Below, one piece after another: positions 26,304 to 36,404 of a stretch of 43,476 nt of DNA. The DNA is taken from positions 1 through 43,476 of the forward strand of contig CALMJY010000302.1 in assembly GCA_937864815.1 (NCBI GenBank), written 5' to 3'. Every line of letters begins with the position of its first letter. Within the stretch, counting starts at the first letter, position 1. The stretch comes from an uncultured Bacteroidota bacterium (lineage in GTDB: Bacteria; Bacteroidota; Bacteroidia; Bacteroidales; VadinHA17). The position numbers and the translations under genes are program-made. The notes under the pieces were generated by a model. The model searched no databases, was not told the DNA's origin, and saw only the letters and a program-made list of their open reading frames with translations.

Positions 26304-27134
26304 ATGAAAAAGATTTTTGCAGGTGCGATTATAACCATGCTGATATTAAGTTCGGCTGCTTACACTTCATGCAATTCTTGCAAAAACAGAGCTGCAGATA
26401 AAACAGTGGAGCTTGACGATAAGGAAAAGATAGACAAGTTCGAAGATCAGATTGAATCCAATGTTTATCCATTGCCCACTTCAGCAGAAGTTATAAAAAT
26501 GCTGACTGACCTTGAAGTTGGTTTTATTATTGGAATATCAAACCCGGTAGAAAATGTAAAAGCATATTTCAGCAGCACTAAAAGGGCTATAAACCTGGGA
26601 GTTTACGGTGCAGACCTCAGTTATGCAACTCTTTATAATATGCAGCAGGAGGTTATCGACAACATGAGTGCGATCCGTTCTCTTGCCAATGAACTTAATA
26701 TGTCGGCTATCTACAATGAAAAGCTCTATGATGATATCAAAAAGAACTTTGATAACAGGGACGTGCTTGTGGATATACTGACAAAAGCATTCAATGATAC
26801 ATACGGTTACCTGGCAGAAAATGATCAGCAGCCATTGGCTCTTCTGGTAGTCGGTGGGGCATGGGTTGAGGGAATGTACCTTACAACACATGTGTCTGAA
26901 GCAGCTTACCAGGTTGCAGGGATATCAAAGGTGCTTCTTGAGCAGAAAAAATCTTTTGATTTATTCCTTGAAATTACACAGCCTTACATTAATGATCCAA
27001 GCGTTGGCGATTTTGTTAAAATTCTTGATCCTGTCAAAAAGGTTTATGAAGGTTTTGGAACAAGTCTTACGGAACAGAACATTAAGGATATCACAGCTGC
27101 TATTGTAACTGTAAGGGAGAAAATTGTTGAATAA
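26304..27134 (+). CDS. Predicted secreted or lipoprotein of unknown function
   Basis: Not recognised as a named family. The product is 276 residues. The N-terminus MKKIFAGAIITMLILSSAAY is a signal sequence followed by TSCNSC; Cys24 could be lipidated, although TSC is an unusual lipobox. The mature part is predicted almost entirely helical, with no cysteine after residue 27, and contains repeated amphipathic helices such as LYNMQQEVIDNMSAIRSLANELN. A glycine-rich turn lies mid-protein (LLVVGGAWVEGMYLTTHVSEAA). A strong terminator follows, so it is a single-gene unit. The next gene is the large ABC transporter, but co-function is only positional. Confidence 0.75.
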   Translation: MKKIFAGAIITMLILSSAAYTSCNSCKNRAADKTVELDDKEKIDKFEDQIESNVYPLPTSAEVIKMLTDLEVGFIIGISNPVENVKAYFSSTKRAINLGVYGADLSYATLYNMQQEVIDNMSAIRSLANELNMSAIYNEKLYDDIKKNFDNRDVLVDILTKAFNDTYGYLAENDQQPLALLVVGGAWVEGMYLTTHVSEAAYQVAGISKVLLEQKKSFDLFLEITQPYINDPSVGDFVKILDPVKKVYEGFGTSLTEQNIKDITAAIVTVREKIVE

Positions 27135-27151
27135 TTTTACCATAACGATAT

Positions 27152-27186
27152 GGCCGCAAAGATCAGATCTTTGCGGTCTTTTTTTT
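27152..27186 (+). terminator. Strong Rho-independent terminator
   Basis: CCGCAAAGA (from 27154) pairs with TCTTTGCGG around a 5-base loop, followed by about 9 Ts broken by one C. It lies 18 bases after the lipoprotein stop codon and only 13 bases before the next gene's ATG at 27200. Confidence 0.9.
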
Positions 27187-27199
27187 AGCTGATGTCAAT

Positions 27200-30100
27200 A
27201 TGAGGGAATCGGTATTACTTGCCTTAATTCACATCTTTGCCATTGTTTCCACCATAAATCCTGCCGGAATTTCTTCCAGGGGAAAGAAAATTCTGCGCAG
27301 CTATCTGAGACGTTATCTGAACAGGGAGCTTGAAGAAGAATACTATACCCTTTTTGAAAACAACCTTGAATTCTATTCAAATGAACTTAAAAGCGTTGAT
27401 AAATCTGAACTAACTGATGAGGAATCACTTATTTCATTCCAGATTACAAATATATGCAGACAGATAAAGAAAGGCCTCTTCCTCGAGGAAAGGATGATCG
27501 TATTCCTTCAGCTTATTGAGTTTGCGTTTGAAGATGGAATGATCTCAGAGCAGGAAAAAACCATCATCGATATTGTTGCCAGGACTTTCAGCATTTCCAG
27601 GAAGGAGTATGACAATGCTATCGCTTTTATGATAGGCAGGTCATATGATTTAGTTTCTCCCGATTGCTTACTTATTATTGAAAGTGATAATCCCAAGTAT
27701 TCAGGTGCAGCTAATTTTAAAAATTATGACAAATGGAGGCACATAAGGGCAAAGGGATTCAAGGGCACCCTTGCCGTGCTTCATATCGAAAGCACGGGAA
27801 CACTTCTGATCATTTATGATGGTCCTCTCGGACTTTATTTTAAAGGCAGGGATATTATAGCCTGCAGGCCATATCTGCTTGAGAGGGGAGTAAATATTAA
27901 GGGACAGGGAATAGAACCTATTTATTACTCAAGGATTTATAAAAAATTCGTTTCCAGGCGGTTCCCGCAGAAAGTGACTTTCGAAGGCCATGATCTGGAA
28001 TTCATGTTCAAAAGCTCGGACAACGGGGTACAGAAAATGAATTTCTGTATTGATTCAGGGAACATGGTGGGCATTATGGGGGGAAGCGGTGTGGGAAAAT
28101 CAACCCTGTTCAATATTCTTCATGGCAAGATCACACCTACATCAGGGAATATTTATATCAACGGTTATGATATACACTCGGATTCTGAAGAGCTTAAGGG
28201 ACTTATAGGATTTGTTCCGCAGGATGACATGCTTATTGAAGAACTTACAGTATATCAGAATCTTTATTATAATGCCCGTCTCTGTTTCGGTGAATTCAAT
28301 GAAAACGAACTGAGAAACACTGTTGAAAAAGTTCTTCATGATCTTGATCTGTATGAGATCAGGGATCTTCAGGTTGGAGATGTACTGAACAAAAAGGTAA
28401 GCGGAGGACAGAGGAAAAGATTAAACATCGGTCTTGAACTTATGCGGGAGCCGATAGTTTTGTTCGTTGATGAGCCAACATCGGGTTTGTCATCATCTGA
28501 TTCAGAGAAAGTTATGACTTTACTCAGGAATCAGGCATTGCAGGGAAGACTTGTTTTTGCAATTATACATCAGCCTTCCTCGGATATTATTAAAATGTTT
28601 GACAGGCTCTGGGTGCTTGACAAAGGTGGCTACATGATCTATGATGGTGATCCTGTTGAAGCACTGGTTTATTTCAAGACAGAAACTTCACAGGCCAATG
28701 CAGCTGAAAGCGAATGTCCGAATTGTGGTAATGTTGAAACTGATAATATTCTGCATATTATTGAAGTTAAGGTAATTGACAGCTCAGGATTGCCTGGTAA
28801 AGAACGGCAGGTAAGTCCGAAGGAATGGTATGAAAAGTACCGGAAAAAGATGATGCCGGTTCTGTCTGCAAAGCCGGAAAGATCAGTAATCCCGCCAAGT
28901 TATTTCAAAGTACCGGGTTTTATTCAGCAGATAAAAACGTTCATTGAAAGAAATATAACTAGAAAACTTGCCGACAGCCAGTATATGATAATTAACCTGC
29001 TGGAAGCCCCGATCCTTGCTTTTATTCTTGGCTATATTTCAAAATACAGCTCAAATGGTACTTATACCTTCTCCGACAACAAGAACTTTCCGATCTTTCT
29101 GTTCATGGGAATTATTGTGGCTCTGTTTATGGGCCTGACTGTAAGTGCAGAAGAGATATTCAGGGACCGTAAAATACTTGAAAGGGAAAAATTCCTCAAC
29201 CTCAGCAGGCTGAGTTATCTTTTTTCGAAGATAAATTTCCTGTTTTCGCTATCGGCAGTTCAGACACTCTCCTTTATTCTTGTAGCAAATATGATTATGG
29301 AAATAAGGGGAATGCTGCTTCAGCAGTGGATCATTCTGTTTTCCACTGCCTGCTTCGGAAATCTGGTGGGACTGAATATCTCGGCAGGCATGCGGACCGC
29401 CGTAAGTATATATATTTTAATTCCGCTCATACTGGTTCCACAGCTTCTTCTTGGCGGGGCAATGATCAAGTTTGATGATCTTCACTGGTCGCTCAGCAGA
29501 AAGAAATATGTCCCTGTCATTGGCGACATAATGGTAACACGGTGGGCGTACGAAGCAGCAAGCGTTGAACAATTCAGAAGCAATAAGTTTGAAAAACCAT
29601 TTTTCAAATATGATATGCAGATCAGTCAGAACGACTGGTATGCTTCATTTCTTATTCCAAATCTGAAAGTTGCTGCTGATAAGTGTCTTTCTGAAAAAAA
29701 CAATCCCGGACATTCTGAAGAATATGAAGAATCTTTCAGGATGCTTTCAAATCATATTAACGATTTATACGAGATATCCGGAATTGTTCCGGGGAAATTC
29801 ATTCAGGGTCTCAATGAAGAGACATTTAACGATTTTTATGCCGAACAGACAAAAGAATATCTCGATACTCTTTACAAAGTATTCAGGTTAAAGAGCAAAA
29901 CCGTTTCGGAAGAGAGAAACAGCCTTTACGAACAAATAGAGTCAGTAATCGGGTCTGATGAATTTCTGAAGTTACGCAACAACCATTATAATGAAGCTCT
30001 TGCTGATATTGTACTTAACAGGAATTCGGCCAACAAGATTTATAATGCAGGTGACAGGTATATCCAGAAGGCAGATCCGGTTTATATGTTTCCCGGTTCA

Positions 30101-30313
30101 AAATGGGGCAGGGCTCATTTTTATTCTCCCTATAAGCAGATTGGGAATGTGAAGGTTACCACCCTTCTATTCAATATTATTTTAATATGGATAATGATAT
30201 TTTCTCTTTTTGTGACACTTTACTATAATCTTCTGAAAAGATTTATTTCATTCCTTGAATCTCTTAAGCTTCCGATCCTGAGAAAGTACGGAAGGGATAT
30301 AATACAGGTTTAA
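27200..30313 (+). CDS. ABCG-like fused ABC transporter with N-terminal TerB-like extension
   Basis: Large half-transporter of 1037 residues with ATPase first and membrane domain second, the ABCG/White order. Residues 1-145 are helical with an acidic [16 protein letters not shown] motif resembling TerB-like domains. Residues 150-255 form a predicted beta-rich linker. The ATPase has Walker [10 protein letters not shown] (294-302), Q-loop Gln341, signature VSGGQRKR (400-407), Walker B LFVDEP (421-426) and switch His457. A CPNCG pair lies at 506-510. Membrane helices lie about 595-615, 630-650, 680-700, 710-755 and 985-1008, with a long extracytoplasmic insert (about 780-980) before the last. Substrate unknown. 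rsmA begins 4 bases after its stop codon. Confidence 0.85.
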   Translation: MRESVLLALIHIFAIVSTINPAGISSRGKKILRSYLRRYLNRELEEEYYTLFENNLEFYSNELKSVDKSELTDEESLISFQITNICRQIKKGLFLEERMIVFLQLIEFAFEDGMISEQEKTIIDIVARTFSISRKEYDNAIAFMIGRSYDLVSPDCLLIIESDNPKYSGAANFKNYDKWRHIRAKGFKGTLAVLHIESTGTLLIIYDGPLGLYFKGRDIIACRPYLLERGVNIKGQGIEPIYYSRIYKKFVSRRFPQKVTFEGHDLEFMFKSSDNGVQKMNFCIDSGNMVGIMGGSGVGKSTLFNILHGKITPTSGNIYINGYDIHSDSEELKGLIGFVPQDDMLIEELTVYQNLYYNARLCFGEFNENELRNTVEKVLHDLDLYEIRDLQVGDVLNKKVSGGQRKRLNIGLELMREPIVLFVDEPTSGLSSSDSEKVMTLLRNQALQGRLVFAIIHQPSSDIIKMFDRLWVLDKGGYMIYDGDPVEALVYFKTETSQANAAESECPNCGNVETDNILHIIEVKVIDSSGLPGKERQVSPKEWYEKYRKKMMPVLSAKPERSVIPPSYFKVPGFIQQIKTFIERNITRKLADSQYMIINLLEAPILAFILGYISKYSSNGTYTFSDNKNFPIFLFMGIIVALFMGLTVSAEEIFRDRKILEREKFLNLSRLSYLFSKINFLFSLSAVQTLSFILVANMIMEIRGMLLQQWIILFSTACFGNLVGLNISAGMRTAVSIYILIPLILVPQLLLGGAMIKFDDLHWSLSRKKYVPVIGDIMVTRWAYEAASVEQFRSNKFEKPFFKYDMQISQNDWYASFLIPNLKVAADKCLSEKNNPGHSEEYEESFRMLSNHINDLYEISGIVPGKFIQGLNEETFNDFYAEQTKEYLDTLYKVFRLKSKTVSEERNSLYEQIESVIGSDEFLKLRNNHYNEALADIVLNRNSANKIYNAGDRYIQKADPVYMFPGSKWGRAHFYSPYKQIGNVKVTTLLFNIILIWIMIFSLFVTLYYNLLKRFISFLESLKLPILRKYGRDIIQV

Positions 30314-30317
30314 CCTG

Positions 30318-31100
30318 ATGAGCAGAATACAACCAAAGAAAAATCTGGGACAGCATTTTCTTAAAGATAAGGGTATTGCGGTCAGGATTGCTTCAACCCT
30401 AACAGGTGAAGGATATGATTCTGTGCTTGAGATAGGTCCGGGAACCGGTGTTCTGACAGAATTTCTTCTTAAGAGAAATTTCACTGATTTCAGGGTGATT
30501 GAAATAGATCATGAATCAGTCAATTATTTACACGAGCATTTACCTGCATTGAAAAATATACTTACAGGTGATTTCCTGGCAATGAACCTGGATCATTATT
30601 TCCCTGATAAAATGGCTATTACAGGTAATTTCCCCTACAATATATCAACCCAGATACTTTTTAAAGTATTATCCCACACTGATAAAGTAATGGAGGTAAC
30701 AGGGATGTTACAGAAGGAAGTTGCAGAAAGGATTTGTGCAGGACCTGGTTCCAAAGCATACGGAATACTGAGTGTCCTCCTGCAGGCTTATTATGATACG
30801 GAATATCTTTTCACGGTACCTGAACATGTCTTCATACCTCCTCCAAAAGTAAAATCAGGAGTTATCAGACTCAGACGTAATAAGGTTGAGAGGTTAGACT
30901 GCAATGAAGTTCTTTTCTTTAAGGTGGTTAAAGCCTGTTTTAATCAGAGACGTAAGACACTGAGGAATTCAGTAAAATCAGCTTTTTTATTAAAAAACTA
31001 TGATCATCCTGATCTGGGATTAAGACCTGAACAGCTGTCAGTAAGTCAGTTTGTGAATCTTACCAGATGGATTGAAGCTGGCAGAATTCTAACCGAATGA
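30318..31100 (+). CDS. rsmA: 16S rRNA adenine dimethyltransferase A (KsgA)
   Basis: Dimethylates two adjacent adenines near the 3' end of 16S rRNA during small-subunit maturation. The protein is 260 residues. The N-terminus has [16 protein letters not shown] motif I is [15 protein letters not shown], the acidic motif is RVIEIDHES, and the catalytic motif IV is NFPYNIS (104-110). The C-terminal helical region reads [12 protein letters not shown]. It begins 4 bases after the ABC transporter, so probably shares a transcript. Its end overlaps the convergent permease gene by 12 bases. Confidence 0.97.
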   Translation: MSRIQPKKNLGQHFLKDKGIAVRIASTLTGEGYDSVLEIGPGTGVLTEFLLKRNFTDFRVIEIDHESVNYLHEHLPALKNILTGDFLAMNLDHYFPDKMAITGNFPYNISTQILFKVLSHTDKVMEVTGMLQKEVAERICAGPGSKAYGILSVLLQAYYDTEYLFTVPEHVFIPPPKVKSGVIRLRRNKVERLDCNEVLFFKVVKACFNQRRKTLRNSVKSAFLLKNYDHPDLGLRPEQLSVSQFVNLTRWIEAGRILTE

Positions 31101-32339
31101 GAAACCAATAGCTTCCACAGGATTCATTTTCGCAGCGGCACTTGCAGGAGCATAACCCGCAACAACCCCAATCACTCCTGAAATTACAAGGGCAAGAATG
31201 GCATTGGAAAGCGTGAGATGTATATCCAGGTCATAGATATAATTGGTCCCGATAGTTCCAAGAACTATCATTATTATACCGAGGATACCTCCTATCAGTG
31301 AAAGCAATATTGATTCAACAAGGAATTGCTGAAGGATAAAGAATTTCTTGGCACCAAGGGCTTTCTGTATACCTATCTGGTTTGTCCTTTCCCTTACTGA
31401 TACAAACATTATGTTTGCTATTCCGAAACCACCGACAAGTATTGAAAATCCACCTATAACCCAGCCTCCAAGATTAATTCCAGCGAAAACTGGTTCAAAG
31501 CCCTGGGTCAGCAGGCTTGCCTGATTTATGGAAAAGTTGGCTATCTGATCAGGCTGGAGGCGCCTGGCTGCTCTAAGTACCATAATGGTTTCATCAGTCA
31601 ATTCCTGAACAGCTACTCCGTCTTTTGCTTTAATCATCAGCATTGAATTGATATTCTTGTTCCTCAGATTGACAAAGGTTCTTGCATAATTCATGGGTAC
31701 AAGTGTCATCTCATCCATTCCGTCATCGCTCAGTCCCCCCTTACCCTCCTTTTTAAACACGCCAATAACAGAAGTTTTGTTTCTGCCGATAGAGATCTCC
31801 TTTCCAACAGGATTGGCTTTTTCAAAAAGTCTTTCTGCAAGCACTGCTCCGACAATAACCACATTTTTCCCTGAGGAAGATTCTTCAGGAGAAAAGTAAC
31901 GGCCTTTCTCAATCTCAAACGACCTGACATTTTCAAATTCATGTGTTGCCGCCCAGACAACTGCATCATTGGCAATGTTGCTTTTGTATTTAATCTGTCT
32001 TGACTGAAATGCAGAATAACAAACTGCCGCTGATTTTGTAGATCTGTTAAGCATTGCATCATAATCATCCTGTGAAATTGGGGGCCATTTTATTATATCC
32101 CACCATGCAAGGTTGGGATCAAATGACCAGGGGAATTTCTCTACATAGATTACATTATCGCCCATCGATGCAATACTTTCACGGATAGCTTTTTCCATCC
32201 AGTCGAGTACTGTAAAAACTGATATGATGGAAAAAATGCCTATGGTTATTCCGAAAAGTGAAAGGAATGTCCTTAACTTATTTACTATAATTGAGCTGTA
32301 CGCAAATAAAAAGCCCTCTTTTAAAAGTCTTAAATACAT
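31089..32339 (-). CDS. MacB/FtsX-family ABC transporter permease
   Basis: Permease subunit of the MacB/LolC/FtsX superfamily. The protein is 416 residues. Transmembrane segment 1 (about 20-45, [20 protein letters not shown]) is followed by a periplasmic MacB-PCD-like domain (about 46-285) with the family wording NPVGKEI. Three C-terminal membrane helices follow, with [18 protein letters not shown] between the first two, typical of the family, ending in [12 protein letters not shown]. No ATPase gene adjoins it; the partner would be encoded elsewhere. Its stop end overlaps rsmA by 12 bases. Could be a macrolide-, lipoprotein- or antimicrobial-peptide-type exporter; the substrate is unknown. Confidence 0.9.
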   Translation of the reverse strand: MYLRLLKEGFLFAYSSIIVNKLRTFLSLFGITIGIFSIISVFTVLDWMEKAIRESIASMGDNVIYVEKFPWSFDPNLAWWDIIKWPPISQDDYDAMLNRSTKSAAVCYSAFQSRQIKYKSNIANDAVVWAATHEFENVRSFEIEKGRYFSPEESSSGKNVVIVGAVLAERLFEKANPVGKEISIGRNKTSVIGVFKKEGKGGLSDDGMDEMTLVPMNYARTFVNLRNKNINSMLMIKAKDGVAVQELTDETIMVLRAARRLQPDQIANFSINQASLLTQGFEPVFAGINLGGWVIGGFSILVGGFGIANIMFVSVRERTNQIGIQKALGAKKFFILQQFLVESILLSLIGGILGIIMIVLGTIGTNYIYDLDIHLTLSNAILALVISGVIGVVAGYAPASAAAKMNPVEAIGFSFG

Positions 32340-32368
32340 CTGTGTGCTTTACAATGTGAATATTGTTT

Positions 32369-32376
32369 CAAATATA
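32369..32376 (-). promoter_or_regulatory. Candidate -7 element for the MacB-like permease
   Basis: Minus-strand TATATTTG matches TAnnTTTG, 29 bases before the start codon. No clear -33 element. The gap 32340-32489 also holds the divergent purH promoter. Confidence 0.5.
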
Positions 32377-32416
32377 CGAAAATCGGTATTAGCTTATTAT
32401 CATTATTATAATTGTA

Positions 32417-32445
32417 TTGGTTTAATAAAAAAATATCTATTTTTA
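32417..32445 (+). promoter_or_regulatory. Candidate promoter of the purH-mre-rod unit
   Basis: TTG (32417-32419), 18 bases, then TATTTTTA (32438-32445), one mismatch from TAnnTTTG. It is 44 bases before the purH ATG. A small CCC/GGG hairpin lies in the leader at about 32448-32462. Moderate to low confidence. Confidence 0.4.
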
Positions 32446-32489
32446 GACCCCTGTAGAAGGGAGCCATTTCATTTCCTAAATATCAAACA

Positions 32490-34013
32490 ATGAGTAATAA
32501 AAGAATAAAGAGCGCTCTGATCTCGGTCTATTATAAAGAGGGACTTGATGAGATTGTCAGGAAGCTTGATGAGCTGAAGGTAAAGATATATTCTACAGGG
32601 GGTACTTTCAGTTTTATTGCAGAATTGGGAATAGCTGCGGAAAAGGTTGAGGATCTGACAACTTATCCATCTATTCTTGGAGGAAGAGTAAAAACTCTTC
32701 ATCCCAATGTTTTTGGTGGGATTCTGGCCAGGAGAGAGAATACAGGAGATATTGAACAACTAAAAAAATATAATATTCCGGAGATTGACCTGGTGATTGT
32801 TGACCTGTATCCATTTGAAGAGACAGTTAGGACAACAGACAAGGAGGGTGAGATTATTGAGAAGATTGATATAGGAGGAATATCCCTGATAAGAGCTGCG
32901 GCAAAAAATTTCAATGATGTACTTATTGTTTCGGGAAGGGAACAGTATGGAGATCTTCTTTCCATTCTCAAGGAAAGCAACGGGGTAACTTCAGCAGATC
33001 AGAGAAGACTATTTGCGGCAAAAGCATTTATGACTTCATCTCATTATGATACAGCCATTTTCAGGTATTTCAATAAAAAGGAGAATCTTCCGGTATTCAG
33101 GGGAAGCATTAATGAATCATATCCGTTGAGATATGGGGAAAATCCTCATCAGAAAGGAATCTTTTTCGGAAATCCTGATGATGCATTTACAAAACTGCAC
33201 GGAAAGGAACTTTCATATAACAATCTGCTCGACCTGGATGCGGCTGTTAGTCTAATCAATGAGTTCCCGGCAAATACTTTTGTAATTATCAAACATAATA
33301 ATGCATGTGGTGTGGCAACAAGGAGCAATACTACGGAAGCCTGGAAGGATGCTCTGGCATGCGATCCTGTTTCGGCGTATGGGGGAGTGATAGCCACAAA
33401 CTGCAATATAGATACTGGTACAGCGGCAGAGATTGACAAGCTTTTCTTTGAAATTATAATTGCCCCCGGATTCTCTGACGAAGCATTGTCGGTTCTTACA
33501 CAAAAAAAGAACAGAATAATTCTTGTCAGAAAGAAAGCTGAGGAAAGCAATTATAGTTTCAGATCATTGCTCAGCGGTGTTCTCTGGCAGGAAAAGGATC
33601 TTAGTACCCAGACAGCAGATGACATGAAACTTGTATCAAAACGTCAGCCGTCAAATTCTGAAAAGGAAGATCTTGTTTTTGCAAATATCATTGTGAAACA
33701 CAGCAAATCGAATGCTATTGTTCTGGTGAAGAATAAACAGCTGTGCGCCAGCGGAATTGGTCAGACTTCGAGAGTGGATGCCCTGAGACAGGCTATTGAA
33801 AAAGCCCGTTCATTCGGCTTTGACCTTAAAGGTGCTGTCATGGCATCCGATGCGTTTTTCCCGTTCCCCGACTGCGTTGAAATTGCGAATAAGGCCGGGA
33901 TAAAAGCTGTTGTACAGCCGGGAGGCTCTGTTCGTGACCAGGAATCTACAGACTATTGTATCGCCAATGATATGACAATGGTAATAACAGGAGTAAGACA
34001 TTTCAAACATTAG
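32490..34013 (+). CDS. purH: Bifunctional AICAR transformylase / IMP cyclohydrolase
   Basis: Performs the last two steps of de novo IMP synthesis, AICAR formylation with formyl-tetrahydrofolate and then ring closure. The protein is 507 residues, normal. The N-terminal MGS-like IMP cyclohydrolase domain (1-190) has KIYSTGGTFSFIAE and LGGRVKTLHP. The transformylase domain carries RYGENPHQKG and the catalytic KHNNACGVA (Lys268-His269). The last segment with ASDAFFPFPD and VQPGGSVRDQE is intact. It lies 20 bases upstream of mreB, and is the first gene of a six-gene plus-strand run. Confidence 0.98.
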   Translation: MSNKRIKSALISVYYKEGLDEIVRKLDELKVKIYSTGGTFSFIAELGIAAEKVEDLTTYPSILGGRVKTLHPNVFGGILARRENTGDIEQLKKYNIPEIDLVIVDLYPFEETVRTTDKEGEIIEKIDIGGISLIRAAAKNFNDVLIVSGREQYGDLLSILKESNGVTSADQRRLFAAKAFMTSSHYDTAIFRYFNKKENLPVFRGSINESYPLRYGENPHQKGIFFGNPDDAFTKLHGKELSYNNLLDLDAAVSLINEFPANTFVIIKHNNACGVATRSNTTEAWKDALACDPVSAYGGVIATNCNIDTGTAAEIDKLFFEIIIAPGFSDEALSVLTQKKNRIILVRKKAEESNYSFRSLLSGVLWQEKDLSTQTADDMKLVSKRQPSNSEKEDLVFANIIVKHSKSNAIVLVKNKQLCASGIGQTSRVDALRQAIEKARSFGFDLKGAVMASDAFFPFPDCVEIANKAGIKAVVQPGGSVRDQESTDYCIANDMTMVITGVRHFKH

Positions 34014-34033
34014 TAATATAACATACAGATATA

Positions 34034-35056
34034 ATGGGCCTATTTTCTTTTTTAACTCAGGAGATTGCAATTGACCTCGGAACTGCAAACACCATCATTA
34101 TTCACAATGATAAGGTTGTTGTTGATGAACCTTCAATTGTTGCTATTGACAAGAACACAGGAAAGCTTATTGCAATCGGGGATGCTGCAAGGCAAATGCA
34201 CGGCAAGACACATGAAAATATAAAAACCATCAGGCCTCTGCGCGACGGAGTAATTGCTGATTTTAATGCCGCCGAGCTGATGATAAGAGGGATGATAAGG
34301 ATGATAAACAAGGGACCCAGGCTTTTTTCTCCTTCCCTTAAAATGGTTGTATGTATTCCTTCGGGAAGTACCGAAGTTGAAATCAGGGCTGTCCGTGACT
34401 CATCGGAGCATGCAGGAGGTCGTGATGTTTATATGATTTATGAACCTATGGCAGCTGCCATCGGAATCGGGCTTGATGTTGAAGCTCCGGAGGGATGTAT
34501 GGTTGTTGATATAGGAGGAGGAACAACAGAAATTGCTGTAATTGCTCTCGGTGGTATTGTATGCAATAAATCAATCAGGATAGCAGGTGATGGTTTTACT
34601 GCAGATATACAGGCGTATATGCGTCATCAGCATAATATCAAGATTGGTGAAAGGACAGCAGAGGATATTAAAATTGCAGTCGGCGCAGCTCTGCCGGATA
34701 TAGATAATCCACCTGCCGACTATATTGTCAGAGGTCCGAATATCATGACCGCATTACCTATCGAAATTCCGATTTCATACCAGGAGATTGCCTACTGCCT
34801 CGATAAATCCTTGTCTAAGGTTGAAGCGGCTCTTCTGAGCGTTCTTGAGCAGACTCCTCCCGAACTGTATGCTGATATAGTAAACAAAGGTATTTATCTT
34901 GCCGGGGGCGGTGCTTTACTGAGAGGCCTTGATAAGAGGCTTGCCGACAAGATCAATATCAACTTCAATGTAGTTGAGGATCCGTTGCATGCGGTTGCAA
35001 GAGGTACAGGTGTTGCACTTAAAAATGTTGAGAGGTTTCAGTTCCTAATGCGATAA
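34034..35056 (+). CDS. mreB: Rod shape-determining protein MreB
   Basis: Actin-like protein that organises lateral wall synthesis along the membrane. The protein is 340 residues, near the usual 335-350. The N-terminus IDLGTANTIIIHND is the phosphate-1 loop; VVDIGGGTTEIAVI is phosphate 2, and LAGGGALLRGLDKRL the adenosine motif. An N-terminal amphipathic stretch (MGLFSFLTQ) could bind membrane. It follows purH closely and precedes mreC by 12 bases. Confidence 0.98.
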   Translation: MGLFSFLTQEIAIDLGTANTIIIHNDKVVVDEPSIVAIDKNTGKLIAIGDAARQMHGKTHENIKTIRPLRDGVIADFNAAELMIRGMIRMINKGPRLFSPSLKMVVCIPSGSTEVEIRAVRDSSEHAGGRDVYMIYEPMAAAIGIGLDVEAPEGCMVVDIGGGTTEIAVIALGGIVCNKSIRIAGDGFTADIQAYMRHQHNIKIGERTAEDIKIAVGAALPDIDNPPADYIVRGPNIMTALPIEIPISYQEIAYCLDKSLSKVEAALLSVLEQTPPELYADIVNKGIYLAGGGALLRGLDKRLADKININFNVVEDPLHAVARGTGVALKNVERFQFLMR

Positions 35057-35068
35057 CCCGGCAGGTAA

Positions 35069-35890
35069 ATGAGGAGTCTTCTGAATTTCCTGGAGCGATA
35101 CAATAACCTGATAATCTTTCTGATACTTGAGGGTATAGGAATTTATTTACTCGCCACAAGAAATTATTATCATAATACCAGGGTTGTAAACGTCATCAGA
35201 TGGGTCACTTACGGTGTAGAGGAAAAAATCAGCAATACAAGAAACTATCTTAATCTTCGTCAGATAAACGAAAATCTTGCTGCAGAAAATACAGCACTCA
35301 GGAACAGTATTAACCGGCTTGCAAGGAACAACAATTCAGTTTTTTTTTCGGTCTCAGATACAATATACCAGCAACTATATCAGTATACCACTGCCAGGCT
35401 GACAAGCAATTCGGTAAACAAGCAGAAGAATTTCTTTACAATTAACAAGGGGACACGCCATGGTATAACAAATGATATGGCCGTTATTGCTGATGGAGGA
35501 GTAGCCGGTGCTATTGTGGGCTGCTCTGAGAACTTTGCAGTTGTGATGTCTGTACTTAATCTTGACTTCCGGTTAAGTGCAAGAATAAAGTCAAACGGAT
35601 ATTTCGGATCACTGAGCTGGGACGGAAGGGACTACAGAAAGGCAATTCTGAGTGATATTCCGCAGCATGTAACCCTGAGCATTGGTGATACTATTGAAAC
35701 TACAGGGTATTCAGCAATATTTCCGGAAGGTGTGCTGGTAGGTACGGTTATTGATTTTCAGAAGCCGGGCAGCGACTTCTACTCAATAACCGTTCTGCTC
35801 ACGACGGATTTCAGGAAGCTGCATTTTGTTGATGTGGTTGCAAATAAGAGAAAGCAGGAATTTATAGAACTGGAAAACCAGATTCAATGA
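35069..35890 (+). CDS. mreC: Rod shape-determining protein MreC
   Basis: Single-pass inner-membrane protein that activates PBP2/RodA in the elongation complex. The protein is 273 residues. A membrane helix (about 12-30, NLIIFLILEGIGIYLL) is followed by a coiled coil (about 50-92) and a beta-barrel-like periplasmic domain (about 105-265). The latter has the typical NKGTRHGITNDMAVIADGGVAGAIVG stretch, read at residues 127-152, and ETTGYSAIFPEGVLVG. Its stop overlaps the mreD start (ATGA overlap). Confidence 0.95.
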   Translation: MRSLLNFLERYNNLIIFLILEGIGIYLLATRNYYHNTRVVNVIRWVTYGVEEKISNTRNYLNLRQINENLAAENTALRNSINRLARNNNSVFFSVSDTIYQQLYQYTTARLTSNSVNKQKNFFTINKGTRHGITNDMAVIADGGVAGAIVGCSENFAVVMSVLNLDFRLSARIKSNGYFGSLSWDGRDYRKAILSDIPQHVTLSIGDTIETTGYSAIFPEGVLVGTVIDFQKPGSDFYSITVLLTTDFRKLHFVDVVANKRKQEFIELENQIQ

Positions 35891-36393
35891 TTAATTCGTT
35901 ATTAAGGTTTGGTCTAATATTCATCATACTTGTCATTTTGCAGGTACTGATGTTTAATAATATTCAGTTCAGCGGATATGTAAATCCATATGTTTACATA
36001 ATGTTTATCCTGCTCCTGCCGGTTGAAATACCTTCATGGCTTCTACTGATGCTTTCATTCGGTACTGGTATGGTGATCGATTTCTATTCAGGTTCTCCCG
36101 GCATGCATTCAACTGCAACTGTACTGGCCGGATTTGTTCGTCCTTTTATACTGAGGTCAAATTCACCCCGTGACGGTTATGAACCAGGGGCGCAGCCTTC
36201 AATGCTTACGTATGGTTTCAGATGGTTTTTGTTGTATGCCGGGATAATGATCCTTGTGCATCATACCTTACTCTTCTATATAGAGGTATTCAGATTCGCT
36301 GATTTCTTCAGAACACTGCTTCGGGTTTTACTAAGCTCTCTGTTTACCCTTACTTTTGTACTGATCATTGAGTTTTACAGGAAGGGCAGATAA
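35887..36393 (+). CDS. mreD: Rod shape-determining protein MreD
   Basis: Small inner-membrane partner of MreC. The protein is 168 residues and strongly hydrophobic, with about five membrane segments. VNPYVYIMFILLLPVEIPSW and the GMVIDFYSGSPGMHS region with its conserved Asp match MreD of Bacteroidota. The ATG overlaps the mreC stop codon by 4 bases, showing translational coupling; mrdA follows after 11 bases. Identification rests partly on position, as MreD is weakly conserved. Confidence 0.93.
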   Translation: MINSLLRFGLIFIILVILQVLMFNNIQFSGYVNPYVYIMFILLLPVEIPSWLLLMLSFGTGMVIDFYSGSPGMHSTATVLAGFVRPFILRSNSPRDGYEPGAQPSMLTYGFRWFLLYAGIMILVHHTLLFYIEVFRFADFFRTLLRVLLSSLFTLTFVLIIEFYRKGR

Positions 36394-36404
36394 TCCGGAA
36401 AATT

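Noticed and set aside
32446-32489. Purine riboswitch before purH
   Set aside because: The leader is only about 40 bases with a 3-base-pair hairpin; it lacks room and the conserved junction of known purine aptamers.
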